From the NCBI GenBank assembly GCA_913009315.1, contig CAJVZA010000030.1, positions 1 to 20,866 on the forward strand: a stretch of 20,866 bases of DNA, read 5' to 3'. The position numbers were made by a program, and so were the translations under genes. Below are positions 1-7,370 of this stretch, piece by piece. Under the pieces are notes generated by a model that was not told where the DNA came from, did not search any database, and worked only from the letters and a program-made list of their open reading frames with translations. Each line of letters starts with the position of its first letter. Position 1 is the first letter of the stretch. This stretch comes from an uncultured Hippea sp. Lineage in GTDB: Bacteria; Campylobacterota_A; Desulfurellia; JAADFJ01.

Positions 1-98
1 TTGTTTTTTTTGTTTATCTTTTTTTTTTTTTTCAAGCAGAAGACGGCATACGAGATATATCAGTGTGACTGGAGTTCAGACGTGTGCTCTTCCGATCT
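1..98. other. Illumina adapter and poly-T artefact at contig start
   Basis: Positions 33-56 match the Illumina P7 flow-cell oligonucleotide, 57-64 are an 8-base index (ATATCAGT) and 65-98 match the TruSeq read-2 adapter, ending GCTCTTCCGATCT. Positions 1-32 are a T-rich homopolymer run of the kind seen when reads continue past the adapter. The mirror-image sequence stands at the other contig end. None of this is genomic DNA; the organism's sequence begins at about 99. Confidence 0.98.
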
Positions 99-187
99 AG
101 AGATGTTCTAACTAATTTCTCCACCCTGCATTGTTAAAAGATAATTTAATATTCAGCTTTTGTCAAGAAAAAAACAATGTAAATTTG

Positions 188-215
188 TTGTAAGTTGATG
201 TTCTAATATTATAAT
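188..215 (+). promoter_or_regulatory. Possible sigma70-type promoter for the DUF6765 gene
   Basis: TTGTAA (188-193) and TATAAT (210-215) are separated by 16 bases and lie about 85 bases upstream of the ATG at 300. The surrounding 99-299 region is very AT-rich, with a TAATATT/AATATTA dyad at about 204-224, so chance matches are likely. I see nothing else convincing in 99-299. Confidence 0.3.
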
Positions 216-299
216 ATAATATTAAGCTATACGTGTTATCTACCTATACGGCAAACGGGGATTTTGTGTAGAAAACTATTTATGGCAGAGGAGGGATCT

Positions 300-1373
300 A
301 TGCAGATTGACGGACATCATGCGCTAACCTATATAGCTGCACGTTTTGCCGGCTTCGACAAGCGCCAGGCAGCTGTAATTGCGTACAGTGCGCAATACGT
401 TGATGATGCAACGAATTTCGGAGTTATTCATTTTAACAATGGTGCAATGTATAGCCGAATATCATCAGCGCACAAAATGCTGGATTATCGGAATTCCGAA
501 GCCTTGGCTAATCACAGAGTGTGGGTTCCATTCCATTTTCTACCCGGAAATGGTAATAAACCGGCCGGGGAAAATCCGACAGGATCTTTTATAAATAAGT
601 TGGTATGTTTTCCCAATAGTTACGTTGCTATAAACATGCTGCAAGCTTGTGCCTATGATTTTGATAAGCCGTATGCTCTTCACAGACTTGGGGTTGCAAT
701 GCATGCATATGCCGACACATGGACACACCAAAATTTTGCCGGTGTTAATAACAAAATCAATGAAGCGAGCAATATTGTAAGCAGTAGCAAATCCATGGAT
801 AAAAGCTTTGTCAATAAAATTGTCAATTACTTTCTAAGTGAAGCATTTCCGCTTGGTCATGGTGCCGTACTCAGCTATCCGGATCGTCCATACCTGGTTT
901 GGGAATACCGGAATGGTTTTGATCGATTGATTAAACGAAATAATCCGGAGATTTTCATAGATGCAACGGACAAAATGTGTCGTGCGATGCAATGTTTTCG
1001 CGCGTCTGATCTGACAATGAATCTTGAGTCAATGCCTGGGCTTCCTGTCGATGATGCCGAAAAAATAAGGTCTCTTCTCGAATCTGTGAAAAATGACAAC
1101 GGTGAAGATCGACACAAAAAATGGCTTGCAGAAATTGAAAAAGGTAGTTTTTCGTTCGGTCCGGAAAAGGTGCAATATACCGCCAAAGGAAAAGGTTCAT
1201 GGAAACATCAATCCATTGGTCAGTTGAATGCCGTAGATACCGGCAAAGAAGTGTTTGAGTATAAAAAATCATTCTTATCTTCTAACTGGAAACTCTTTCA
1301 TGATGCATTGCAGGCACATCGCTTTGATATTCTGCATGATGTGTTGCCAAAATATGGAATATGCGCCGCTTAA
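300..1373 (+). CDS. DUF6765 family protein
   Basis: A 357-residue protein of unknown function that I recognise as the DUF6765 family. Family hallmarks are the N-terminal MQIDGHHALTYIAARFAGF, then QYVDDATN, SAHKMLDYRN and WVPFHFLPGN. Around residue 145 is HAYADTWTHQNFAG, giving an H-x3-D-x3-H pattern. This resembles the metal-binding HxxxD helix of zinc-dependent phospholipase C / S1-P1 nuclease folds, so a metal-dependent hydrolase fold is a reasonable inference but not shown. I place the start at the ATG at 300 because AGGAGGGA lies just upstream and family members begin MQID; an in-frame TTG at 264 would add 12 residues that look unrelated. There is no signal peptide. It appears to be a single-gene unit, followed by gene debris. 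Confidence 0.85.
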   Translation: MQIDGHHALTYIAARFAGFDKRQAAVIAYSAQYVDDATNFGVIHFNNGAMYSRISSAHKMLDYRNSEALANHRVWVPFHFLPGNGNKPAGENPTGSFINKLVCFPNSYVAINMLQACAYDFDKPYALHRLGVAMHAYADTWTHQNFAGVNNKINEASNIVSSSKSMDKSFVNKIVNYFLSEAFPLGHGAVLSYPDRPYLVWEYRNGFDRLIKRNNPEIFIDATDKMCRAMQCFRASDLTMNLESMPGLPVDDAEKIRSLLESVKNDNGEDRHKKWLAEIEKGSFSFGPEKVQYTAKGKGSWKHQSIGQLNAVDTGKEVFEYKKSFLSSNWKLFHDALQAHRFDILHDVLPKYGICAA

Positions 1374-1451
1374 GCATATAAATTGGCACAACAATCGCAT
1401 ACACTTGGGCAGACGAAAGCGTTATACGAACAAAAAAATGGAGGAATATTT

Positions 1452-1717
1452 ATGATTGAAACTTATCGTGGAGTTGTCTATCCGAATCAGAAGGAAGGCC
1501 TGCCGTCTTTCGGAGAATGTTAAAAATAGATGAGATCAGCTTTGGAATCAATGAAGATCCGGTTACAGGATCTTCGCATTGCACGCTTGTCCCGTATTGG
1601 AGCAAAAAGTTAAACAAGGCGGATTTACATGTTATACAAGTTTCCGATAGAGGAGGCGAATTATATTGCAAGCATATTGGAAATAGAGTTATTATTTCAG
1701 GAAAGGCTGTTTGCTAG
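1452..1717 (+). pseudogene. Composite remnant: thioesterase 5' end plus PhzF-family 3' end
   Basis: Two gene fragments abut here. At 1452 an ATG with a good GGAGG site starts MIETYRGVVYPNQ, which matches the N-terminus of hotdog-fold acyl-CoA thioesterases (recalled family pattern METYRGVVYP). It loses similarity after about 13 codons and stops at 1523. In another frame, 1517-1717 encodes 66 residues containing FGINEDPVTGSSHC, LVPYWSKKL, SDRGGELY and VIISGKAV. These are the C-terminal hallmarks of PhzF-family isomerases/epimerases, which are normally about 260-300 residues, so roughly the first three quarters are missing. A deletion joining two neighbouring genes would explain this. A functional short protein from 1517 cannot be excluded, but no catalytic N-terminal half is present. 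Confidence 0.7.
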
Positions 1718-1754
1718 TATGAAAGGAAGCATTACTATTTAGCATCGAGAGGGG

Positions 1755-1775
1755 GTCTCAGCAGGCTGTTGAGAC
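1755..1775. repeat. Palindromic hairpin downstream of ssrA
   Basis: GTCTCA (1755-1760) pairs with TGAGAC (1770-1775). Inside it, the 15-base core TCAGCAGGCTGTTGA (1758-1772) continues the dyad. Flanking GGG and CCC extend the stem. It lies about 40 bases beyond the tmRNA 3' end on the minus strand, so it could be a transcription stop for ssrA, but no U-run follows on either strand. The core recurs with two base differences at 10405-10419. Confidence 0.5.
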
Positions 1776-1813
1776 GCGACTCCCGAAGAGAATATGGATT
1801 GTGTGTTTCAATT

Positions 1814-2167
1814 GGTGGAGGTGGCGGGAATCGAACCCGCGTCCAGTAAATGGTTACCCGATGAACGCTACATGCTTAGTCATCTTTGAGTTTTAGATTT
1901 TACCTTTAAGATGACAAATCGGTAAAATCTTCAGCTTTGTAATACAAGTCTGAAACCACAAAGCTATTCATTTCAGACCGCCTTCCTTTTAATTAGAGAT
2001 TATAAGCACCTCAGAAGGTTAAGTTGGATATAATCCCTTAGCTGACTAAGCAGCTAACGCGTAACTATTTTCGTTTGCGTTTATTTGTTTTGCACCTGTT
2101 TAACGAGCACAGTGCAACCTCGGCATGCTCTCATCTTCCTCCATTTCTGTCGAGTCCAATCACCCCC
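1814..2167 (-). ncRNA. ssrA: Transfer-messenger RNA (tmRNA)
   Basis: A one-piece tmRNA of 354 nt that rescues ribosomes stalled on mRNAs lacking a stop codon. Reading the minus strand, the 5' acceptor strand GGGGGTG (2167-2161) pairs with CACCTCC near the 3' end, with one G-U pair. The 3' end has a T arm (GCGGG, TTCGATT, CCCGC), discriminator A and an encoded CCA ending at 1814. GGACTCGAC near the 5' end and GCATGCCGAGG further in are typical tmRNA segments. The resume codon GCA opens a tag frame encoding ANENSYALAA. The 5' 37 nt lie within the smpB coding region on the same strand. I see no clear internal promoter directly upstream of 2167, so co-transcription with smpB followed by RNase P processing is likely. 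Confidence 0.96.
2046..2078 (-). CDS. ssrA: tmRNA proteolysis tag (ANENSYALAA)
   Basis: Within the tmRNA, 11 codons starting at GCA (2078-2076) and ending with TAG encode ANENSYALAA. The AN start and ALAA end are the usual form of bacterial tags, which are added to stalled proteins and recognised by ClpXP-type proteases. It has no start codon because translation resumes here from the alanyl-tmRNA. Confidence 0.93.
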   Translation of the reverse strand, partial: ANENSYALAA

Positions 2168-2622
2168 TTTATTTGTCTCAGGGCATCTCTGTTTTGATCC
2201 TCTTTCTTAAGAGCCTCACGCTTGTCGTACAGCTTTTTTCCTTTAGCGACGGCAATCTCTATTTTTACCCTTCCGTTTCTAAAATATAGCCTGAGCGGGA
2301 TAATTGTCAATCCCGTTTTCTTTATTTCCGAAGATATTTTCAATATCTCTTTTTTGTGCATCAAGAGTTTTCTGTCTCTATCCGGATCAGGTATAAAACT
2401 GCCGCTGTTCGAATATGCGGCAATATGAAGACCGGTTATAAACAGTTCTCCCTTGATCAGGTAAACATATCCGTCTTTTAGAGATGCCTTATGAGAGCGT
2501 ATTGATTTTACTTCTGAGCCCAAAAGCACAATTCCGGCTTCGTATTTTTTAAGTATAACATAATTGTGGAAAGCCTTTCGGTTGGTTACCGCAATATTTT
2601 TGTTATCAGTTTTTGACGACAT
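2131..2622 (-). CDS. smpB: SsrA-binding protein SmpB
   Basis: A 163-residue SmpB, the partner that delivers tmRNA to stalled ribosomes. Recognisable segments are NRKAFHNYVILKKYEAGIVLLGSEVKSIR near the N-terminus (OB fold), SLKDGYVYLIKGEL, HIAAYSNS, and the basic tail GKKLYDKREALKKEDQNRD. The last eleven residues (GVIGLDRNGGR) and the stop codon are read from the 5' end of ssrA, so this part of the tail is fixed by tRNA-like sequence and looks like an extension of the normal SmpB C-terminus. The start at 2622 overlaps the end of pilQ by 17 bases, so smpB is probably translated from the pil transcript. Confidence 0.95.
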   Translation of the reverse strand: MSSKTDNKNIAVTNRKAFHNYVILKKYEAGIVLLGSEVKSIRSHKASLKDGYVYLIKGELFITGLHIAAYSNSGSFIPDPDRDRKLLMHKKEILKISSEIKKTGLTIIPLRLYFRNGRVKIEIAVAKGKKLYDKREALKKEDQNRDALRQIKGVIGLDRNGGR

Positions 2623-4714
2623 GAGTTGTGATAAATATCAGCAGCTCATTTCTTGGATGCGACTCGCTTTTATTTTTGAAAAGCCATCCAAAAAAAGGTA
2701 TTCTTGAAAGACCGGGGATACCTGAGGTATTACTTTTATCGGTCTTTGAAAATATACCTCCAAGAACTATCGTGCTATTGTTTTTGACGATTACATTGGA
2801 TACGATTTGATTTGTATTAATAGCCGTAGCAGTTGAGCCCGGAACAATGGTCGGTGTATCCTTAGTGGCTTTGATGTTGAGAAGTATAGTTCCGGAAGCC
2901 GTTATATGAGGTGTTACATCAAGTTCTAAATTTGCCTGTTTAAAATCTGTTGTCGGAGGGCCGCCATTGGTACCGGCTATAACATAGGGTATTTGAATGC
3001 CATGCTTTATAGTCCCCTTTTCATTATCGAGAGTAATGATTTTTGGGGTGGATATGGTTTTTGTATATCCGTTTATTTCTCCGAGTGAAAGCTTTAGAGA
3101 GAGATTGTAAGTTCTTGCTACATTGCCGATTGCAAGACCAATGTTGCCCAATGGATTTGCACCCGGAAGATTAACAACAAAATTGTCGCTGCTTGGAACA
3201 GTGCCTCCTAAAGAACTTGTGCCTGTACTGCCGCCGCCAAGTGAAATCATCGTTGTATTGTTCGAGATGTTATTATTGAAGTTTCCTCCCCATTGAATTC
3301 CAAAATTTTTCTCATTTGTTTTTGTAACTTCTACAATTCTCGCGTCAATCTCTATCACCGGTTTTCTTTTGTCGATCATTTTTATAACCCGTTTTATTTC
3401 CCGGACATTCTTTTTGGTTTCCGAATAAAGGATGGCGTTGTTGCTCTTATCTGCAACGATAAAACCGTTTCCTTTCGGCGAACCTGCGTAGACAATCTTT
3501 TGAATCATAGATACTGCATTGCCGGCTTTAATATAACTTAACGGGATTGTGCCTGTTATCGGTTTCTCTATTACGGACAAACGCTCTTTGGCTTTAATTG
3601 AAGCAAGTCTCTGCTGACTTTGCCTTTCCATCACACCGATAGGTGCAATACGTATGACATTTCCGATTCTCTCTTTCTCTAACCCTTTTTGTTTCAATAT
3701 AAGATTAAGCAGCTGATCCCATGGAATGTTTTTTACCTGGATCGTTATTTTTCCTTTTACCGAATCATCAGCTATAATATTCAGCTTGCTGATGTTCGCT
3801 ATCATTCTAAGAAGATCTATCACATCTGCGTTTTTTACATTAACGCTGACCCGTTTTCCTGTATACTTGTTTACCTGCCTGCTTTTCTTACCGTTTAGAA
3901 TAACAGCCTTTACGGATTTTTTTGCATTCACCAGAGTAATATATATATGAGTATTATCAGATGAAAAATGTACAAAGCTGTGTCTCTTTAGTTTTATGTT
4001 GATTACGGATGTTGTTCCGTTTTGAGCAGTTGTTATTTGAGATATGATTTTTGATCTGTCCGAAACATTCCGATTGAATATTACATTCTTTGCAAATTTC
4101 GAATCGCGAATCACAATTCTTATGTCTCTATTTTTTATTGTTTTGTTCCAGCCGTCTATTCTGCTTGCTCTTACTGCAATCTGTTCGTATCGCTTTTTGC
4201 TGAGAAACAGAATCTCTTTTATGGTATTTTGTCGAAGTTTATTGTTTTTGAAAGTGATTTCAAATTCTGTTTCAGTTGATTTATTAGAAAAGTGCACAGA
4301 TTTAACAGTTCTGTTGAACGCAAAGACCATTCTGAAGAATCTCATTCTTCCTCTTTTACGAAAGGCATATCTGACATATTTAGTGTTTCTCATATTGAGC
4401 TGTTTTATGCCGTTCCTATTGTTGTAAAAATATCTTATACCTACAAGATCCACTACCACTCTGTTTCCCCGTTTCAGAATAAACCATCTGCTCTTCAGTT
4501 TTTTCCCTATGAGTGATATTTTTGTCCGGTCGGTAGAATCGAAAACAGTTATACCGTAAAGCTTTGAAAAATCTGTTTGAGCTGATCTTATTACCTGCGA
4601 GGCTCCAATGGCCGCCATATTTTTAGTTTCTTCAGAGTATGCCTTAACTGAGAATAGACATATCAATAAAAAACTGATGAATATTTTATATGAGAAACGT
4701 AATCTCTTATTCAT
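2606..4714 (-). CDS. pilQ: Type IV pilus secretin PilQ
   Basis: The outer-membrane secretin through which the type IV pilus exits; about 702 residues. In order: signal peptide (MNKR... to about residue 27), an AMIN-like peptidoglycan-binding region (about 48-155), a second more diverged AMIN-like region (about 183-263), a secretin/TonB short N-terminal domain (about 287-360, KRVSVNVKNADVIDLLRMIA), an N1 domain (about 383-455) and the secretin beta-barrel to the end. The barrel carries the GIPGLSRIPFFGWLFK signature and ends in ELLIFITTHVVK. I start at the ATG at 4714, which has GGAGAG in front; a TTG at 4735 would add seven residues. It is unusually rich in Lys, Arg and Asn, consistent with an AT-rich genome. 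It is the last pil gene and overlaps smpB. Confidence 0.95.
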   Translation of the reverse strand: MNKRLRFSYKIFISFLLICLFSVKAYSEETKNMAAIGASQVIRSAQTDFSKLYGITVFDSTDRTKISLIGKKLKSRWFILKRGNRVVVDLVGIRYFYNNRNGIKQLNMRNTKYVRYAFRKRGRMRFFRMVFAFNRTVKSVHFSNKSTETEFEITFKNNKLRQNTIKEILFLSKKRYEQIAVRASRIDGWNKTIKNRDIRIVIRDSKFAKNVIFNRNVSDRSKIISQITTAQNGTTSVINIKLKRHSFVHFSSDNTHIYITLVNAKKSVKAVILNGKKSRQVNKYTGKRVSVNVKNADVIDLLRMIANISKLNIIADDSVKGKITIQVKNIPWDQLLNLILKQKGLEKERIGNVIRIAPIGVMERQSQQRLASIKAKERLSVIEKPITGTIPLSYIKAGNAVSMIQKIVYAGSPKGNGFIVADKSNNAILYSETKKNVREIKRVIKMIDKRKPVIEIDARIVEVTKTNEKNFGIQWGGNFNNNISNNTTMISLGGGSTGTSSLGGTVPSSDNFVVNLPGANPLGNIGLAIGNVARTYNLSLKLSLGEINGYTKTISTPKIITLDNEKGTIKHGIQIPYVIAGTNGGPPTTDFKQANLELDVTPHITASGTILLNIKATKDTPTIVPGSTATAINTNQIVSNVIVKNNSTIVLGGIFSKTDKSNTSGIPGLSRIPFFGWLFKNKSESHPRNELLIFITTHVVKN

Positions 4715-4735
4715 AATCTCTCCTTGTTCATTCAA

Positions 4736-5173
4736 CTATTTTGGTAATTCAAGCTTTACAACAACAGATTTTTCTACATTTTTATCTCTGTATGTCCCTT
4801 TTATGCTTATGAGTGAATTTTTTATTCCTACAACTGTTGCTTGTTTGCCGATATGATCATCAATCTTTACAATATATACACTGCCGTTTGACACAATTAA
4901 TGCTCTTTTGCCAAGTTTTCCGGTCATAATGCCGACAAGCGATATAGCTCTTATTTTTGCAATAATTTCACTTTTATTGGCATTCTCTTCGACTGTTCTT
5001 TCTTGTGCGTTTAATATTTTCAATTTTTCAAGATCAATAAACGGATCTCTGCCGCTGTATCTGAATCTTTCGATTTGAGTGTTTCCGGCAATTATACTTT
5101 TTGCGGCCATTACCGGATTAGGCAAAAAAATCAGACCTATAACAAATACTAATGTAATATAGTTTTTTCTCAT
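4736..5173 (-). CDS. pilP: Type IV pilus assembly protein PilP
   Basis: A 145-residue periplasmic pilotin-like protein that links the PilMNO inner-membrane platform to PilQ. It shows a signal peptide (MRKNYITLVFVIGLIFLPNPVMA), the RDPF motif (YSGRDPFIDLE, about residue 42) typical of PilP, and a C-terminal beta-sandwich region (ISLVGIMTGKLGKRALIV). Many PilP proteins are lipoproteins with a lipobox Cys; here none is visible at the cleavage region, so it is probably released by signal peptidase I or anchored by its N-terminus. The start codon overlaps the pilO stop by four bases, indicating translational coupling. Confidence 0.92.
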   Translation of the reverse strand: MRKNYITLVFVIGLIFLPNPVMAAKSIIAGNTQIERFRYSGRDPFIDLEKLKILNAQERTVEENANKSEIIAKIRAISLVGIMTGKLGKRALIVSNGSVYIVKIDDHIGKQATVVGIKNSLISIKGTYRDKNVEKSVVVKLELPK

Positions 5174-5736
5174 TTTTTTCGACTATTTTTAAAATAGTAT
5201 GTAGAAAGCCGGAGTGCTATATGCGCAGTCGCCAGATTTTCTGATTTTGTTGTTACGCCCGTTATCAAAATTTCCCCGGGTATTATGATGCGTTTTTCAT
5301 CGGACAGATCTGTAATAAACTTGCCCAAAGACGCATAATTTGAAATCAGATCCAGATTTATATTGACAGTGTTATAAAACTTTTTTTTATTGACAACAAG
5401 CGAGGGGTTGAAACGGTTAACGACAATTCTGTTTCTTTGAGCCAGACTTACGACCCTTTTAATAAGATTTGGTATCTCTTTCTTATTCGGTAAATTTTTA
5501 GATAAAATTTTAAACTGTCTTGTATATCGAGCCAGACTTTTTTTTACAAGAGGCAGTTTATTGCTGATAATCTGAAGTTTGACCACATCTCTTTTTAATT
5601 GATTGAGTGTTGTATTCTTCGGCAGATAACTGTAATGTGCAAAGAAATATAGCGGTGCTGCTATAATTGCGATAATGATTATAGCCTTTTGAATAATTGG
5701 GGCTTCGTTAAGCGATTCCGATATAGGGTTTGCCAT
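5170..5736 (-). CDS. pilO: Type IV pilus inner-membrane protein PilO
   Basis: A 188-residue bitopic membrane protein of the pilus alignment subcomplex. After a short cytoplasmic N-terminus there is one membrane segment (AIIIIAIIAAPLYFFAHYSY, about residues 18-37), then a charged coiled-coil-like stretch (about 40-90, with KNLPNKKEIPNLIKRVVSLAQ) and a ferredoxin-like periplasmic domain (NINLDLISNYASLGKFITDL). Position between pilN (one-base gap) and pilP (ATGA overlap) supports the assignment. Confidence 0.93.
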   Translation of the reverse strand: MANPISESLNEAPIIQKAIIIIAIIAAPLYFFAHYSYLPKNTTLNQLKRDVVKLQIISNKLPLVKKSLARYTRQFKILSKNLPNKKEIPNLIKRVVSLAQRNRIVVNRFNPSLVVNKKKFYNTVNINLDLISNYASLGKFITDLSDEKRIIIPGEILITGVTTKSENLATAHIALRLSTYYFKNSRKK

Positions 5737-5737
5737 C

Positions 5738-6250
5738 TTATTTAAACCTTATTCTGAATGAAACTATCGGATTTTGCGGTGTACCGCCCGACCTTGATAA
5801 GCCTTTACCTTCAAAACTAACATTTTTGAAACCTCCTTTTTTCTCAAGAGAGATCATGTATCTTGCGACGGAAGCATAGGAAAATGCCTTTCCCGAAACG
5901 GTTATTGTTCTGCCTTTTGAAAGATAGTCTATCCATATATCAGGCACAGTGGCGTCGCCAAATCGATTCATAAAAGATATATCGCCGTAACGCATTGATT
6001 GGAGCTTTTTTATGCTATTCGATTTAGATTTTATTATTTTTGTTTTATTCTCAAGTTTTTTGACAATAGAGGCAACATATTTTAAGCCGTTCTTTCTTGC
6101 CTGAAGAGAATTTATAGCAGAATTTTGATATAAATAGGCTGTCGCAAAAGTAAGCAGCTCAATTATGATAATTGCTATAAGAATTATAGAGTACGAAAGG
6201 ACAATATGTTTTTTAGGTTTTTTGGATTCAATAAGATTAATAAGTATCAT
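5738..6250 (-). CDS. pilN: Type IV pilus assembly protein PilN
   Basis: A 170-residue inner-membrane protein that heterodimerises with PilO and whose cytoplasmic tip binds PilM. The N-terminus MILINLIESKKPKK is a reduced form of the INLLPW-type PilM-binding motif. One membrane segment follows (about residues 18-41), then a coiled-coil stretch rich in Lys and Ile, and a ferredoxin-like periplasmic domain (TVSGKAFSYASVARYMISLE). The start codon directly follows the pilM stop codon with no spacer. Confidence 0.92.
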   Translation of the reverse strand: MILINLIESKKPKKHIVLSYSIILIAIIIIELLTFATAYLYQNSAINSLQARKNGLKYVASIVKKLENKTKIIKSKSNSIKKLQSMRYGDISFMNRFGDATVPDIWIDYLSKGRTITVSGKAFSYASVARYMISLEKKGGFKNVSFEGKGLSRSGGTPQNPIVSFRIRFK

Positions 6251-7297
6251 TTAAAATATGTTCCTCAGAGCCAATCCTATCGAAGTGGAATAGATTGCCT
6301 CTTTGCCTTTTATTGATCTGATACTGACGCCGGAGGGATCAATGAGAATAGCTTTAAACGGATTCATTACCATTACATCCGTTGCAAGTTTTTCTTCAAA
6401 ATAAGGTTGAAGACCGGATATTAAAGCTCCTCCGCCGGAAATATATATCGGAATTTGCTGCGATGTTGTATATTCACTTTCATTGTTTTTTAAGAAAAAT
6501 TGGATAGAGCTTGTTGCGGCTGCTACTATGGTTTCATAACTTTCATCAAACATATTTTTTATTTCGGGATAATTTTCCGTTTCTTGTTTATTTATATCAA
6601 AGTTTTGAACCAGATGCTCGGCATCACTGACACCGATATTCAATCTTTTGGATATTTTGTTTATAAGCTCTGTTGTGCCTATAGGCATATCTCTTGCAAA
6701 AAGTGTTATGTTGTTATCCACTATGTTAAGTTTAGTATAACTTTTGCCTATATCAAGCAAATATATGAGACCCTTTATATCGTCATAGTTCTGTTCAAAA
6801 CAGTTGGCGATTGCAAGACTGTCTATATCGATAATCTCAGCATTCAGGCCGGCTTCTCTGATAATTTCCTTACGTTTTTCAACCGTTTCTTTCTTGGCCG
6901 CCGCAATCAGAACATTTACTTTTTCGCTATCATCAGATGGCAAGAGCTGAAACCCGATATTAACATCATTTATATTGTACGGTATATATTGCTCAGCTTC
7001 CCAGATTACAGCCTGTTTAAGCTCAGAGATATCTACAGCCGGCAATGATATATTCTTCACTATTACATCGTTGCCGTGCAGTGATACGCAAACGGTTTTA
7101 TCTTTTATCTTATTCTTTTTGAACAGTTTCTTAATGAATTCGGCTATGGATTTTGCGTCTAAATTTTCATAGTCCAGATTATCGGAATATGCTTCAATGG
7201 CAAGTTTGGCAGCTATTATATCGCTCTTTGCGTGTTTTAGCTTTGCAACTTTAATGCTGTAGCTACCTATGTCAAGTCCTACCATTTGGCGTTTCAT
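6251..7297 (-). CDS. pilM: Type IV pilus actin-like ATPase PilM
   Basis: A 348-residue cytoplasmic actin/FtsA-fold protein that caps the PilN N-terminus inside the cell. Phosphate-binding motifs are visible at VGLDIGSYSIKVAKL (about residue 6) and YLLDIGKSYTKLNIV (about 189), and the adenosine motif at IYISGGGALISGL (about 289). AVIWEAEQYIPYNINDV and the MNPF segment are also family hallmarks. AAAGGAG precedes the ATG. This is the first gene of pilMNOPQ-smpB-ssrA, with a recognisable promoter 74 bases upstream. Confidence 0.95.
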   Translation of the reverse strand: MKRQMVGLDIGSYSIKVAKLKHAKSDIIAAKLAIEAYSDNLDYENLDAKSIAEFIKKLFKKNKIKDKTVCVSLHGNDVIVKNISLPAVDISELKQAVIWEAEQYIPYNINDVNIGFQLLPSDDSEKVNVLIAAAKKETVEKRKEIIREAGLNAEIIDIDSLAIANCFEQNYDDIKGLIYLLDIGKSYTKLNIVDNNITLFARDMPIGTTELINKISKRLNIGVSDAEHLVQNFDINKQETENYPEIKNMFDESYETIVAAATSSIQFFLKNNESEYTTSQQIPIYISGGGALISGLQPYFEEKLATDVMVMNPFKAILIDPSGVSIRSIKGKEAIYSTSIGLALRNIF

Positions 7298-7370
7298 CAG
7301 ATTTGATACTCCTTTGCGGTTAAATCATATATATCAGCAACCTATCAACCTATAACAAGCATACTTAAAT

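Noticed and set aside
204-224. AT-rich dyad as a replication origin or att site
   Set aside because: Short AT-only symmetry is expected by chance in this composition; there are no iterons, DnaA boxes or integrase gene.
1755-1775. Rho-independent terminator for ssrA
   Set aside because: The hairpin is good but no U-run follows on either strand, so it is listed only as a palindrome.
4044-4427. 127-residue plus-strand open frame, hydrophobic
   Set aside because: It is the antisense shadow of pilQ; the AT-rich code yields Phe/Leu/Ile-rich false frames.
6500-7048. 182-residue plus-strand open frame
   Set aside because: Antisense shadow of pilM, with no independent ribosome site or domain.
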